The notes under the pieces were generated by a model, which was given only the letters and a program-made list of their open reading frames with translations, was not told the DNA's origin and did not search any database. Shown one piece after another: positions 1-10,016 of a DNA stretch of 52,803 bases; the first letter of the stretch is position 1; every line of letters starts with the position of its first letter. Position numbers and translations under genes: made by a program. Location: positions 1-52,803 of the forward strand of contig DASXLL010000045.1 of the NCBI GenBank assembly GCA_036496265.1, read 5' to 3'. The stretch is from CAYLLN01 sp036496265. Lineage in GTDB: Bacteria > Planctomycetota > Planctomycetia > Pirellulales > Pirellulaceae.

Positions 1-49
1 GAGCGTCGGTGAGATCCGTGAGATAGGCCTTTCGCGAAGTGGCTTCCAT
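1..49 (-). CDS. IS5-family transposase, N-terminus only (runs off the window)
   Basis: Read on the minus strand from an ATG at 47-49, the first 16 residues are MEATSRKAYLTDLTDA. This resembles the start of IS5-family (Transposase_11/DUF4096) transposases, which commonly begin with RKAYPSDLTD-type sequences before a 'W..i.pllP' segment. A good ribosome binding site (AGGAG, minus strand, about 55-61) precedes the ATG. The terminal inverted repeat lies 88 bases upstream (ends at 137), a normal IS5-type layout. Only the N-terminus is visible, so catalytic residues and intactness cannot be judged. Confidence 0.7.
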   Translation of the reverse strand, partial: MEATSRKAYLTDLTDA

Positions 50-137
50 GCCGGCACTCCTAAAACAAGGGACAAGGGAATCCCTGAATCTACGAGGAAT
101 GGCGAAACTGCGTCGAGATCACTTCTCGGATAGGCTC
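1..137 (-). mobile_element. End of an IS5-like insertion sequence (TIR at about 114-137)
   Basis: The inner end of an IS reads on the minus strand as GAGCCTATCCGAGAAG..., starting at 137. A near-identical terminus, GAGCCTATCCGAAAAG..., starts at 52678 on the plus strand; about 19 of the first 24 bases agree. Each terminus is preceded by a TNA trinucleotide (TTA here, TAA there), which fits the 3-bp TNA target of the IS1031 subgroup of IS5. The transposase start at 49 lies inside the element. The rest of the IS is outside the window. Confidence 0.65.
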
Positions 138-228
138 TAAGAATCGCGGAATGCTCGACAATTGGATGGGCGTCGAGTACCGTGAATGTCCACTGAATTT
201 TGCTTGACAGCGACGTTGAGGTGCGGAG

Positions 229-3200
229 TTGACGCGAAAACGGCAAGGGTTCTTCTCCCTCTTACACCTCGATCGTGGCAATTTCCTTTCCGCGAAAACT
301 GGCTCGCTGATCAGCGGGCGCGCTCGGCTGCGCGCGGCGGCAAAGGTTCGCCGCCGACGGCTGCACCTTTTCAGGCCGCTTGTTGCGGAATGCCTCGAGC
401 CCCGCGCGCTGCTAACTGGGACGGCCAGCATTGCGGGAACCGTGTGGAACGACCTGGATGGCGACGGCTCGCGCGGCGGCAGCGAGTCGGGCCTAAGCGG
501 GGTAACCGTCTATTTAGACCTGAACGACAACAACGCGTTGGACGCGGGAGAGCCGACGAACGTAACCGCGGCGGACGGCAGTTATTCGTTTGCCAATCTG
601 GATGCGGGCAACTATGTCGTCCGCGATGAGGTGCCGCTCAACTATCGCAACACGTCTCCTACGGTTTCTGGTCGGCGGCTGTTTGCCGTCGATACTTCGA
701 CGAGTCCGGATCGCATCGTCGAGTTGGACCCGACATCGGGCGCAGAGCTGCGCAGTTTCGCGCCGCCCGTCGCCAATTCGTCGGGCGACGTCGGTTTGGC
801 CTTCGACGGACAAACCCTTTTTTTCCTCTCCGACAGCAACGACACGCTTTACGAGTTGAATCCGGCCACCGGCGCCGTTCTGGATTCGACCGTTCTCGCT
901 TCCGGTTTCTACGGCGGCATTGCGAGCCTTGGCGGCAAGGTTTACGTGCTGAACTGGAGTAGCCGTGTGGTTTCGATTTTCGATCCCACCACGAATGCCG
1001 TGACAACCGGCTATGACCTGGATTCCGTGAACTCGCTGTTTTTCACGACGCACGGTTTGGGAAACGCCTCGACCGGCGAGCTGGTGGCGGCCACAACGGA
1101 TGGTTCCGTTGCTTTTGTGAATGCTACGACTGGATTAAAAGTCAGCTCATTTGCCACCGGCAGCTCAAACAGCATCAGCAGCATCGAGTCGATTGGCGAC
1201 GAGGTGTTCGTCGGCTACAGCTCGCCGATCAAGATCGACGTTTTTAGCCGAACTACGCATCAGCTGCTGCGATCGCTAAGCAGCCCGTCGTTCAGCCCTA
1301 AGGAAACGGCGGGTTGGGGCGACACGAGCGGCGCCCAGCGGGTGACGTTAGCAGCGGGACAAGCGGTCACAGACGTTAATTTTGGCAATCAATTTACACT
1401 GGTAAGTATCGGAGGCACACGCTGGCAAGATACAAACGGTGACGGAGTTCGTCAGGCAAGCGCACCCCCGCAGGTCGGCTTCGCGATGTACCTGGACCTG
1501 AACGATAACGGCCAGTTTGATGTTGGCGAGCCGAAGGCGATGACCGGAAGCGACGGTAGCTACCTTTTTCCCGGGCTCCCCATTGGCAATTACGTGGTAC
1601 GGGCGAGCGTGGCGGCGAGCTACCAGCAGACTTTCCCGGCAATCGCCGTGAAGCGGCTGTTTGTCACGGATGTTTTTCAAAACAAAATTGTAGAGCTCGA
1701 TCCGCAGAGCGGCGCCATTCTCAATTCATTTGCTCCCCCGCTATGGAGCCAAATCTTCAATGGCCTGGCATTCGACGGGAAAACGCTGTACTTCCTATCG
1801 AACGACAATCACATTCTTTACAAGCTCGATCCCGATACGGGGGCTATCTTAGGACAGACCACTCTGCCGTCGGGCAGCTATCAGGAATTGGCGTTTTTAG
1901 ATGGGCAGGTGTATATCCTCCAAATGTCCGGATCGTCTTTGCAAGTCTTCGATCCGGTTGCAAATGCGATTGTCAGTACTGTTTCCATTACTGGCGTCAG
2001 CTTCGTCGAGGACGGTCTGGGGGAAATGACTGGGCCAGACCGAATTCTCGGCACGGATCTGTTCGGTAATATTTTCGCCGTCGATCCGGCGACGGGGGCG
2101 GCTTCCAATCTGTTCAAGTTGCAGACGAGTAATCCATACGGACTGACCTCCGTCGGACAAGAGATTTTTGCGGGCTACTCGGGTGGAAGTAACGGGCAGA
2201 TCGACGTCTATTCGCGGACTGGAACATTGCTGCGCTCGTTCCACAGCGCGACGACGCCGGCGGCATTCGCGCTCGGTGGAATACAGGTGGGTGATACCGC
2301 GCGTCGAGTCACGCTGGACTACACCCAGAACGCAACGGGCCTCGATTTTGGCACGACGGAACCTTTCCCGATCAACCAGCCTCCCACGCTGGCAGCAATT
2401 GCCGATCCAATCGCCGTTGTCAAAGACGCGCCGACGCAGACCGTGAATTTAACGGGTGTTTCTTCCGGGCCTGAAACGCAAATTCTCAGCATTACGGCTA
2501 CATCGAGCAATCCGGGACTAATCCCGAATCCGACGGTTAGTTACACGAATCCTCAGACGACAGCCTCGCTTTCGTTTACGCCGGCGGCAAATCAAATTGG
2601 CACCGCGGTTATCACGGTCACGCTCAAGGACGATGGTGGAACGCTGCACGGCGGGAACGACACTTTGGTGCGGACGTTCACTGTGGTCGTCAATGATGCC
2701 CCGGTACTCGATGCAACCAAAACGCTGACGCTGGCTACCGTAAGCGAGGACCCTGGCGCTCCTAGCGGCGCAGTGGGTACGCTGGTCTCTAGCCTCGTGG
2801 ATTTCGCGACGCCCAGTGGCCAACTCGATAACGTTACGGATATCGACAACGGCGCGCAGCTTGGTATTGCGGTCACCGCGGTTAGCTCCAGCCTGTTCTG
2901 CTATTACTCGCTCAACGACGGCAGCACTTGGACGGGATTTGGCATCGTTTCGGAGGCCAGCGCTCGCCTGATCGAGGCCGACAACGACAACCGCGTCTAT
3001 TGTCAGCCTGGCTTGAACGCGAATGGCACGTTTGCGTCCGCGCTCACGTTTCGTGCCTGGGACCTAACGATGGGCGCGGATGGCGGGACAGCCAATGCCA
3101 CGATAGCCGGGGACGGCACGGCTTTCTCGACCGCGACGGATGGTGTTAGTCTCACGGTTACCCCGGTTAACGATCCACCGACGGCGAACAATTTGAGTGC

Positions 3201-6200
3201 GGCGGAAACCTATACCGAAGACACGACGCGGAACTTGGCCGACATCCTGGTGAGCGACGTGGATAGCGCGACGGTGACTGCCACGCTGACGCTCTCAAAT
3301 CCGGCTGCCGGCAGCTTGAGCACGGCCACATCCGGAGCGGTTACATCGACGTATATTGCCGCCACCGGCGTGTGGACGGCGAGCGGCGCGATTGCCAACG
3401 TCAATACGTTGCTGGCGGGAGTGATTTTCAATCCCGCGCAGGACTTTAACAGCAGCTTTACGATTGCCACGAGTGTTAGTGACGATCTGGGCGCCGCCGT
3501 CAGCGGCAGCAAGGCGATGACGGGGACAGCGGTCAACGACGCGCCGCAGGGGACGAACCTGAATGCCGTCGAAATTTACACGGCAAACACGCCGTTGGAC
3601 TTGATTGACATCGTCGTGAGCGATGTGGACAACGCTACGTTGACGGCCAAGATAACGCTGTCGAATCCCTCAGCCGGAAGCTTGACCACGGGCACATCGG
3701 GAGCAGTTACTTCGACGTACAACGCTGCCACTGGCGTATGGACGGCCAGCGGGGCCATTGCCGATGTCAACGCGCTGCTGGCCGGGACGCTTTTCAACCC
3801 CGCGCCGAGCTTTAACAGTAATTTTACGATCGCCACGAGCGTCAGCGACGGAACGGCAACGACGACGGGTAGCAAATCGATCATCGGCCCCGCCAATACC
3901 GCCCCCACGGCAACGAATTTGAATGCGTCTGAGACTTTCACAGAAGACACGGCGCTAAACTTAATCGACATTGTGGCCAGCGATGTCGATAACACGACGG
4001 TGACGGCCACGCTAACGTTGTCGAATGCCGCCGCCGGCAGTTTGAACACCGGCACCTCGGGCGCCGTCACTTCGACCTACAATGCTGGCACAGGCGTGTG
4101 GACGGCCAGCGGGGTTATCGGCGATGTCAACACCCTCTTGGCAGGCCTGACATTCACGCCGGTTAAGGACTTCAACGGCAACTTCACAATCGCGACGAAT
4201 ATCAGCGACGATGGAGCGGCTGTCGTGACCGGCAGTAAAGCGCTGACTGGGATTCCGGTTAACGATGCGCCGGTATTGGATGCGACGAAGAACCCGACAT
4301 TACCCACCGTGAACGAGGATCCGGGCGCACCGACTGGCGCGGTGGGCAGCCTGGTCTCCGATCTGGTTGATTTTGCGGCTTCGCCCGGCGGGCTCGATAA
4401 CATAACTGACGTGGACAACGGCGCTGCTCTTGGTATTGCGGTAACTGGTGTCGATTTCAACCTGAACTGCTACTACTCACTCAATGGCGGCGGTAATTGG
4501 TCGGCGATGTTCCCCTCTTCAAGTGTTGCGACTCTGATCGCCGCCGACGGCGACAATCGCATTTATTGCCAGCCAAATCTGAACGTCAACGGCGCGTTTG
4601 CGACCGCGGTGACGTTCCGGGCGTGGGATCAGACGAGTGGTGCGGATGGCGGGGTGGCCAATACGACGACGAGCGGCGGCACGACGGCGTTTTCGAGCGC
4701 GTCCGATGGCGTTAGCCTCACCGTTACGCCCGTTTATGACCCGCCGACAGCGACCAACCTCAATAGTGCTGAGAGTTTTGCAGAGGACGCGGCGAAGAAC
4801 TTAGTTGATATCGTGGTGACCGCTGTGGATAGCACCACGGTGACGGCAACGCTCACCTTGTCGAATCCCGCCGCCGGCAGTTTCAACATCGCAACGTCGG
4901 GGGCCGTCACCTCGACCTTTAATGCTGGCACCGGTGTGTGGACAGCGAGCGGCGCGATTGCCAATGTGAACACGCTTCTGGCCGGCCTGACTTTCACGCC
5001 AGTCCACGACTTCAACAGCAATTTCACGATCGCTACGAGTGTCAGCGATGGAGTGGGGGGCGCCACGGGTAGTAAAGCGATGACGGGCATCGCGGTTAAC
5101 GATGCGCCGATACTGGATGCGACGAAGAGCCCGGCATTGGCTGATGTGAACGAGGATGCTGGCGCACCGACCGGCGCTGTGGGCACGCTGATTTCAAGCC
5201 TGGTGGACTTCGCGGTTCCGAGCGGCCAGCTCGATAACGTCACCGACGTTGACGCCAACGCGCTGCCAGGCGTGGCAATAATCGGCGTCGCCTCCGGCTT
5301 GACCTGCTACTACTCGCTCAATGGCGGCAATAACTGGTCGCTAATGGGGACCGTTTCGACAACGTCCGCTCGTCTCATCGCTGCTGATAGCGACAATCGG
5401 ATTTATTGCTACGCCGGTCTGAATCAGAATGGCGCGTTTGCAGCGGCAGTCACGTTCCGCGCGTGGGACCAGGCGACGGGGACAGACGGCGGGACGGCCA
5501 GCACGACGACCAATGGCGGCGTCACCGCCTTTTCGACCGCTACCGATAGCATTGGCCTCCAGGTTCTGGCGGTCGACGATGCGCCGACGGCGACCAATTT
5601 AAATGCGGCAGAAAGCTACATCGAAGATACGCCGCGACAGCTGATCGACATCGTCGTGAGCGATATCGACAGCACGATAGTTACGGCGACGCTGACCTTA
5701 TCGAATCCCGCTGCGGGCAGCTTGAACACGAATACATCGGGAGCGGTCACCTCGACGTACAACGCCGTCACCGGCGTTTGGACCGCCAGCGGGGCGATCA
5801 GCAATGTGAATATGCTGTTGGCCCTCGTGGCATTCACGCCGGCAGCGAACTTCAACGGAAATATTACGATCTATACCAGCGTCGCCAGCAGCATCGACGC
5901 TGCAACTACGGGCGCGAAAGCCATGACGGGAATCCCGGTCAACGATGCGCCTGTTCTCGATGCCAGCAAGTCGCCAGCATTGGCCCCCATACTTGAGGAC
6001 TCGAGCTTTTCCCCCAGCGGCGCGGTGGGCACGCTCGTTTCGGACCTGGTGGACTTTGCGACGCCCAGCGGTGGACTTGATAATGTCACCGACGTGGATA
6101 GTGGCGCCCTGTTGGGTATTGCAGTCGGGGACACGGACCATTCGCTGATCTGTTTTTACTCACTCAACGGCGGGAGCTTTTGGGCTCCAATCATTAGCAG

Positions 6201-9183
6201 TTCCAGCGTCTGGCAGTTGATTGCGGCTGATAGCGACAACCGGATCTACTGCGTGCCTGCATTTACGCCGAACGTGAACGGCACGTTTGCAGCCGCACTC
6301 ACGTTTCGGGCTTGGGATCAATTGGGTTACATCGATGGCCAATCGGCCAGCGTCTTCACGCCTGGCGGAACCACACCCTTCTCTGCTGCGACCGATACGA
6401 TCAAGCTGACAATCACCCCCGTGAACGACGCGCCGACGGCAACCAATCTGAGTGCGGCCGAATCCTACACCGAAGACACACCGCTGGATTTGATCGACAT
6501 CGTGGCGAGCGATATAGACAACAGCGCATTGACCGCCACGTTGGTTTTGTCGAATGCCAGCGCCGGCAGCTTGAGCACGGCGACATCGGGCGCGGTGACC
6601 TCAACGTATGACGCCGTTACGGGCGTATGGACGGCCAGCGGCGCGACCGCCGACGTGAACACGCTGTTGGCCGGGTTAACTTTTACGCCGGTTAAGGACT
6701 TCAACAGCAACTTGACGATCGCCGCGAGCGTCAGCGATGGTGAATTCACCGCCAGTGGGGTCAAGGCGATTAGTGGCACTGCGGTAAACGACGCGCCGAC
6801 GGCGACGAATCTGAATGCAGCCGAAACGTATACCGAGGATGTCGCGCTGAGCTTAACCGACATTGTGGTGAGCGATGTGGACAGCGCGGCGGTGACCGCC
6901 AAGCTCACGCTGTCGAACACCAGCGCCGGCAGTTTGAGCATTGGCACGTCGGGCGCGGTTACTGCAACCTACAACTCAGCTACCGGCGTTTGGACGGCCA
7001 GCGGCGCGATCGCCAACGTCAATACGCTGCTCGCCAATGTCGGTTTTACGCCGTCGCTAAATTTCAACGGAAGCTTTACCATTGCCACCAGCATCAGTGA
7101 CGGCACAGCCGCGGCGATTGCCGGCACAAAAGTAATGACAGGGACGGCGGTGAACGACGCGCCGACGGCGACCAACCTCAATGCCGCCGAGACTTATACC
7201 GAAGACGCTTCGCTGAACCTGATCGATATTGTGGTGAGCGATGTGGACAACACCACGACAACCGCCAAACTGACGCTGTCGAGTACTAGCGTGGGTAGCC
7301 TAAGCACCGGCAGTTCCGGCGCGGTCACCTCGACGTTTAACGCGGCAACAGGTTTGTGGACCGCCTCCGGTCTGATCGCCGATGTCAATAATCTGCTGGC
7401 GGGAGTGATTTTCACGCCCACGTCGAACTTTAGCGGCAATTTTACCATCGCCACGAGCATCAGTGACGGCGTCGCCGCATCTGTCACGGGCACCAAAGCG
7501 ATGACCGGGACGGCGGTCAACGACGCCCCAATCCTCGACTTTACGAAAAGCCCGAGTCTTGCCGCGGTAAGTGAGGACCCAGGCGCGCCTAGCGGCGCCG
7601 TGGGTACGCTTATCGCTAACCTGGTTGATTTTGCAATCCCAGCGGGCCAAGTCGATAATGTTTTCGACTTGGACAGTGGCGCGCTGCTTGGCATCGCCGT
7701 TACTGCCGTCGATTCCAATCTGACGTGCTATTACTCGCTCAATGGGGGCGCCACCTGGACCTCAACCGGCACGGTCTCGACGGCCAACGCCCGCCTGCTC
7801 GCCGCCGATGGCGATAACCGGATTTATTGCCAGCCGGGGCTCAACCTAAACGGCACTTTTGCCAACGCGGTGACGTTCCGGGCGTGGGACCGGACGAGCG
7901 GCGCCGATGGGAGCATCGCCACCACCACCACCAGCGGGGGAACCACTGCCTTCAGCACAATCACCGACAGCGCCAGCATCATCGTTTCGCCGGTCAACGA
8001 TGCACCCGTGCGAACGGGCGCAACTGCGACTTTAAGCGCGGTGCTCGAAGATTCAATCGATCCTGTGGGTGATTCGGTTTCCAACCTGTTCGGGAGCGTG
8101 TTTCACGATGTGGACGGCGCCACGATCTCTGCAGGCGGCGTCGCTCTCATTGCCAACGCTGCCACCGCGGCTCAAGGAACCTGGCAGTTCAGCGTGAGCG
8201 CCGGAGCATTTACCGATCTCCCGACGTTCGCCGACTCGACCGCCGTGGTCTTGCTCGCCGCCAACGACCTGATTCGCTTTCTCCCGAGCCCGGATTTCAA
8301 CGGCATCCCCGGAGCACTCACGGCTCGGCTCTGGGATGGAACCGGCGGCTTCAATTCCAGTGAGTCCATCCAGGACATCAGCGCGAGCATCGGCGGTAGC
8401 GGTGCGTTTGCCGACAATGTCAATGAAATAACGCTGAGCACAACGATCACGCCGGTCAACGATCCGCCGAGCTTCGACCCATTCACCGCATCATCGACCG
8501 CTGCTGACGAGAATCCCCAGACGCACGGCCCCGCCTTGCAGAAAACGGAAGTCGGCTGGGCACAAAATATCAACCCGGGCGCGCCCTTTGAGACCAGCCA
8601 AAAGCTCAACTTCACGGTCACCAACGACAATCACGATCTGTTTTCCGTGCAGCCAGCCATCGATTCGCAGGGGAACCTGACGTACACGCCCAAGCCCAAT
8701 GCCCACGGGACCGCCACCGTCACCGTGACGCTCAAGGACGACGCAGGAGGCGACGACACCAGCGCTTCGCAGCAATTCAATATCGTCATTACGAAAACAC
8801 ATCGGCTGCACAATGCAGCCGAGGCCGGAAATCGTGTCGGGCTCGATGTAACGGGCTCGACCAATGTTCAGCCGGATGGATTTATTGTGGCCAACGACGT
8901 CGTGGCGGTGATCAACTACATCAATGCCAAGGGCTCCGGCCACATTTCCGACAATCTTGGCGCGGGGCCACCTTATATTGATGTCACGGCCGACGACAAC
9001 ATCGCGGCTGATGATGTCATCAAAATCATCAACTACATCAATGCTCATCCCGGTAAATCGGAGGCTGAACCTGAATCCGACGCCGCGAGCCAACCGGCTG
9101 CCAACAACGCGCCAGTCGACCTCATTTCTCTTTTGTCGTTGGACATTGCGGAACAAGCGGTGCGTCGTCGCCGGCTACAATAA
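229..9183 (+). CDS. Giant LEPR-XLL surface protein with SdrD-B-like, propeller, tandem repeat and dockerin domains
   Basis: A 2984-aa predicted surface or secreted protein. The start is TTG at 229, with a GAGG/GGAG-rich stretch just upstream. The N-terminus is basic and ends in ECLEPRALLTG (about residues 54-64), the LEPR-XLL signature of planctomycete exported giants. Two SdrD-B/Cna-B-like modules follow (about 66-145 and 394-475: GTVWNDLDGDG and GTRWQDTNGDG, each with YLDLNDN and DGSY.F), each followed by a propeller-like segment (RIVELDP..., KIVELDP...). Residues about 710-825 are cadherin/Ig-like. Residues about 825-2590 are a tandem array of two repeat types, then a related degenerate unit and another cadherin-like unit. 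The C-terminus (8842-9050) is a type I dockerin pair (DGFIVANDVVAVINYINA and IAADDVIKIINYINA), which in planctomycetes is usually not a cellulosome marker. There is no sortase motif. The likely role is adhesion or envelope matrix; no enzymatic domain is seen. Confidence 0.9.
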   Translation: MTRKRQGFFSLLHLDRGNFLSAKTGSLISGRARLRAAAKVRRRRLHLFRPLVAECLEPRALLTGTASIAGTVWNDLDGDGSRGGSESGLSGVTVYLDLNDNNALDAGEPTNVTAADGSYSFANLDAGNYVVRDEVPLNYRNTSPTVSGRRLFAVDTSTSPDRIVELDPTSGAELRSFAPPVANSSGDVGLAFDGQTLFFLSDSNDTLYELNPATGAVLDSTVLASGFYGGIASLGGKVYVLNWSSRVVSIFDPTTNAVTTGYDLDSVNSLFFTTHGLGNASTGELVAATTDGSVAFVNATTGLKVSSFATGSSNSISSIESIGDEVFVGYSSPIKIDVFSRTTHQLLRSLSSPSFSPKETAGWGDTSGAQRVTLAAGQAVTDVNFGNQFTLVSIGGTRWQDTNGDGVRQASAPPQVGFAMYLDLNDNGQFDVGEPKAMTGSDGSYLFPGLPIGNYVVRASVAASYQQTFPAIAVKRLFVTDVFQNKIVELDPQSGAILNSFAPPLWSQIFNGLAFDGKTLYFLSNDNHILYKLDPDTGAILGQTTLPSGSYQELAFLDGQVYILQMSGSSLQVFDPVANAIVSTVSITGVSFVEDGLGEMTGPDRILGTDLFGNIFAVDPATGAASNLFKLQTSNPYGLTSVGQEIFAGYSGGSNGQIDVYSRTGTLLRSFHSATTPAAFALGGIQVGDTARRVTLDYTQNATGLDFGTTEPFPINQPPTLAAIADPIAVVKDAPTQTVNLTGVSSGPETQILSITATSSNPGLIPNPTVSYTNPQTTASLSFTPAANQIGTAVITVTLKDDGGTLHGGNDTLVRTFTVVVNDAPVLDATKTLTLATVSEDPGAPSGAVGTLVSSLVDFATPSGQLDNVTDIDNGAQLGIAVTAVSSSLFCYYSLNDGSTWTGFGIVSEASARLIEADNDNRVYCQPGLNANGTFASALTFRAWDLTMGADGGTANATIAGDGTAFSTATDGVSLTVTPVNDPPTANNLSAAETYTEDTTRNLADILVSDVDSATVTATLTLSNPAAGSLSTATSGAVTSTYIAATGVWTASGAIANVNTLLAGVIFNPAQDFNSSFTIATSVSDDLGAAVSGSKAMTGTAVNDAPQGTNLNAVEIYTANTPLDLIDIVVSDVDNATLTAKITLSNPSAGSLTTGTSGAVTSTYNAATGVWTASGAIADVNALLAGTLFNPAPSFNSNFTIATSVSDGTATTTGSKSIIGPANTAPTATNLNASETFTEDTALNLIDIVASDVDNTTVTATLTLSNAAAGSLNTGTSGAVTSTYNAGTGVWTASGVIGDVNTLLAGLTFTPVKDFNGNFTIATNISDDGAAVVTGSKALTGIPVNDAPVLDATKNPTLPTVNEDPGAPTGAVGSLVSDLVDFAASPGGLDNITDVDNGAALGIAVTGVDFNLNCYYSLNGGGNWSAMFPSSSVATLIAADGDNRIYCQPNLNVNGAFATAVTFRAWDQTSGADGGVANTTTSGGTTAFSSASDGVSLTVTPVYDPPTATNLNSAESFAEDAAKNLVDIVVTAVDSTTVTATLTLSNPAAGSFNIATSGAVTSTFNAGTGVWTASGAIANVNTLLAGLTFTPVHDFNSNFTIATSVSDGVGGATGSKAMTGIAVNDAPILDATKSPALADVNEDAGAPTGAVGTLISSLVDFAVPSGQLDNVTDVDANALPGVAIIGVASGLTCYYSLNGGNNWSLMGTVSTTSARLIAADSDNRIYCYAGLNQNGAFAAAVTFRAWDQATGTDGGTASTTTNGGVTAFSTATDSIGLQVLAVDDAPTATNLNAAESYIEDTPRQLIDIVVSDIDSTIVTATLTLSNPAAGSLNTNTSGAVTSTYNAVTGVWTASGAISNVNMLLALVAFTPAANFNGNITIYTSVASSIDAATTGAKAMTGIPVNDAPVLDASKSPALAPILEDSSFSPSGAVGTLVSDLVDFATPSGGLDNVTDVDSGALLGIAVGDTDHSLICFYSLNGGSFWAPIISSSSVWQLIAADSDNRIYCVPAFTPNVNGTFAAALTFRAWDQLGYIDGQSASVFTPGGTTPFSAATDTIKLTITPVNDAPTATNLSAAESYTEDTPLDLIDIVASDIDNSALTATLVLSNASAGSLSTATSGAVTSTYDAVTGVWTASGATADVNTLLAGLTFTPVKDFNSNLTIAASVSDGEFTASGVKAISGTAVNDAPTATNLNAAETYTEDVALSLTDIVVSDVDSAAVTAKLTLSNTSAGSLSIGTSGAVTATYNSATGVWTASGAIANVNTLLANVGFTPSLNFNGSFTIATSISDGTAAAIAGTKVMTGTAVNDAPTATNLNAAETYTEDASLNLIDIVVSDVDNTTTTAKLTLSSTSVGSLSTGSSGAVTSTFNAATGLWTASGLIADVNNLLAGVIFTPTSNFSGNFTIATSISDGVAASVTGTKAMTGTAVNDAPILDFTKSPSLAAVSEDPGAPSGAVGTLIANLVDFAIPAGQVDNVFDLDSGALLGIAVTAVDSNLTCYYSLNGGATWTSTGTVSTANARLLAADGDNRIYCQPGLNLNGTFANAVTFRAWDRTSGADGSIATTTTSGGTTAFSTITDSASIIVSPVNDAPVRTGATATLSAVLEDSIDPVGDSVSNLFGSVFHDVDGATISAGGVALIANAATAAQGTWQFSVSAGAFTDLPTFADSTAVVLLAANDLIRFLPSPDFNGIPGALTARLWDGTGGFNSSESIQDISASIGGSGAFADNVNEITLSTTITPVNDPPSFDPFTASSTAADENPQTHGPALQKTEVGWAQNINPGAPFETSQKLNFTVTNDNHDLFSVQPAIDSQGNLTYTPKPNAHGTATVTVTLKDDAGGDDTSASQQFNIVITKTHRLHNAAEAGNRVGLDVTGSTNVQPDGFIVANDVVAVINYINAKGSGHISDNLGAGPPYIDVTADDNIAADDVIKIINYINAHPGKSEAEPESDAASQPAANNAPVDLISLLSLDIAEQAVRRRRLQ
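2701..8004 (+). repeat. Intragenic tandem array of two protein repeat types, order B-AAA-B-A-B-A-B-AAA-B
   Basis: Unit A (about 120-122 codons; core SGAVTSTYNAATGVWTASGA, then VNTLLAG) starts at 3178, 3544, 3904, 4744, 5584, 6433, 6796 and 7162. Unit B (about 158-161 codons; core CYYSLNGG...W, then NRIYCQPGLN and TFRAWDQ) starts at 2701, 4270, 5107, 5950 and 7528. Spacing is very regular: 360-366 bases for A and 474-483 for B. Every unit ends in a VND[AP]P-like joint, as in cadherin-like/VCBS repeats. Each B unit carries two cysteines about 40 residues apart, which suggests a disulfide in an extracellular protein. The pattern implies duplication of both single units and A-A-A blocks. Confidence 0.9.
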
Positions 9184-9220
9184 ACCGTGAAAGCTGAGCT
9201 CTGGCCGATATCTCAAATGC

Positions 9221-9985
9221 TTATTTGGGCCACGCGCTCGGCGACAGCAGTTCTTGATGTTGCTCGCGGGCAGACGTCAGATAGCGCTGGTAGGCTTCCT
9301 GATCGCGACTGGCAGAAACGCCTTTGAAGACCATTGCGAAGGACCGCCGGTGTCGAGTCGCGGAATGATTGGCGTCGGCGCGGTGGATGGTCATGCCGTG
9401 ATGAGCGACGGCGTCGCCGGGCTGAAGCAAGATTGCGCGTTCCCGGGTGAAATCGTCGGCGGTGTAGTTCGTGATGCCTTGGGAGAAGCCAAGGATTTTG
9501 GATTTGGCGTGGGGGCGGAAGCCAGCGAGGTGGGAGCCGGCGACATAGCGCAGACAGCCGTTTTCGGCATCGACGAGGTCTAGGGCGAGCCAGATGGTGA
9601 GGACGCTGGGAGGCGCAAGGCAGAAGTAATAATTGTCTTGGTGCGGCGGCGTGACATGGTTCGTGCCTGGCGGCTTGTTGAACCACTCGGGCGGATCCGC
9701 GGCGACTGGTTCGCCGAGTAAGGCTTCGGCAAGTTCGGTCCAGCGATGGTTTTGCTTGTATTCATCGAAAAATTGATCGCAATCCATGCGCTGCAATTGC
9801 TTGAGCGTTTCGGGGCGGCCGCGGTCTTCATAGAAGGCATCGGAGGGAGGCAGCGTGGGGACGATATCGCGGATGTAGCCGTTCAGGTGGTCCTGCAATT
9901 CGTTCAGCTCGTTCGCTGGCAGGAAATTGCGGACAATGACGAAGCCATCGCGGTCGAAATCGGTCTTGAGGCTGCTTGATAACAT
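9221..9985 (-). CDS. Phytanoyl-CoA dioxygenase (PhyH) family oxygenase
   Basis: A 254-aa Fe(II)/2-oxoglutarate-dependent oxygenase of the PhyH superfamily. Metal ligands fit H115 and D117 (PPHQDNYYF) and the distal His201 (HHGMTIHRADAN). Arginines just after it (R211-R214) are placed to bind 2-oxoglutarate. NGCLRYVAGSH (about 142-152) is the usual 'G.l.vvpGSH' strand of the family. There is no signal peptide, so it is cytoplasmic. Length is normal. It lies 31 bases downstream of the HpcH/HpaI aldolase on the same strand, so the two are likely co-transcribed. The substrate is unknown; many planctomycete PhyH paralogues act on small molecules other than phytanoyl-CoA. Confidence 0.88.
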   Translation of the reverse strand: MLSSSLKTDFDRDGFVIVRNFLPANELNELQDHLNGYIRDIVPTLPPSDAFYEDRGRPETLKQLQRMDCDQFFDEYKQNHRWTELAEALLGEPVAADPPEWFNKPPGTNHVTPPHQDNYYFCLAPPSVLTIWLALDLVDAENGCLRYVAGSHLAGFRPHAKSKILGFSQGITNYTADDFTRERAILLQPGDAVAHHGMTIHRADANHSATRHRRSFAMVFKGVSASRDQEAYQRYLTSAREQHQELLSPSAWPK

Positions 9986-10016
9986 GATTTCTCAATCGCT
10001 CGGCAATTGAAATTCG

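Noticed and set aside
2701..8004. CRISPR-like regular repeats
   Set aside because: The period is 360-480 bases, in frame and coding; these are protein repeats.
3576..8630. Long minus-strand open frames opposite the repeat protein (e.g. 3576-4070, 4734-5258, 7194-7718)
   Set aside because: They are mirror images of the repeats in the plus-strand gene: same repetition, no binding sites, no recognisable domain.
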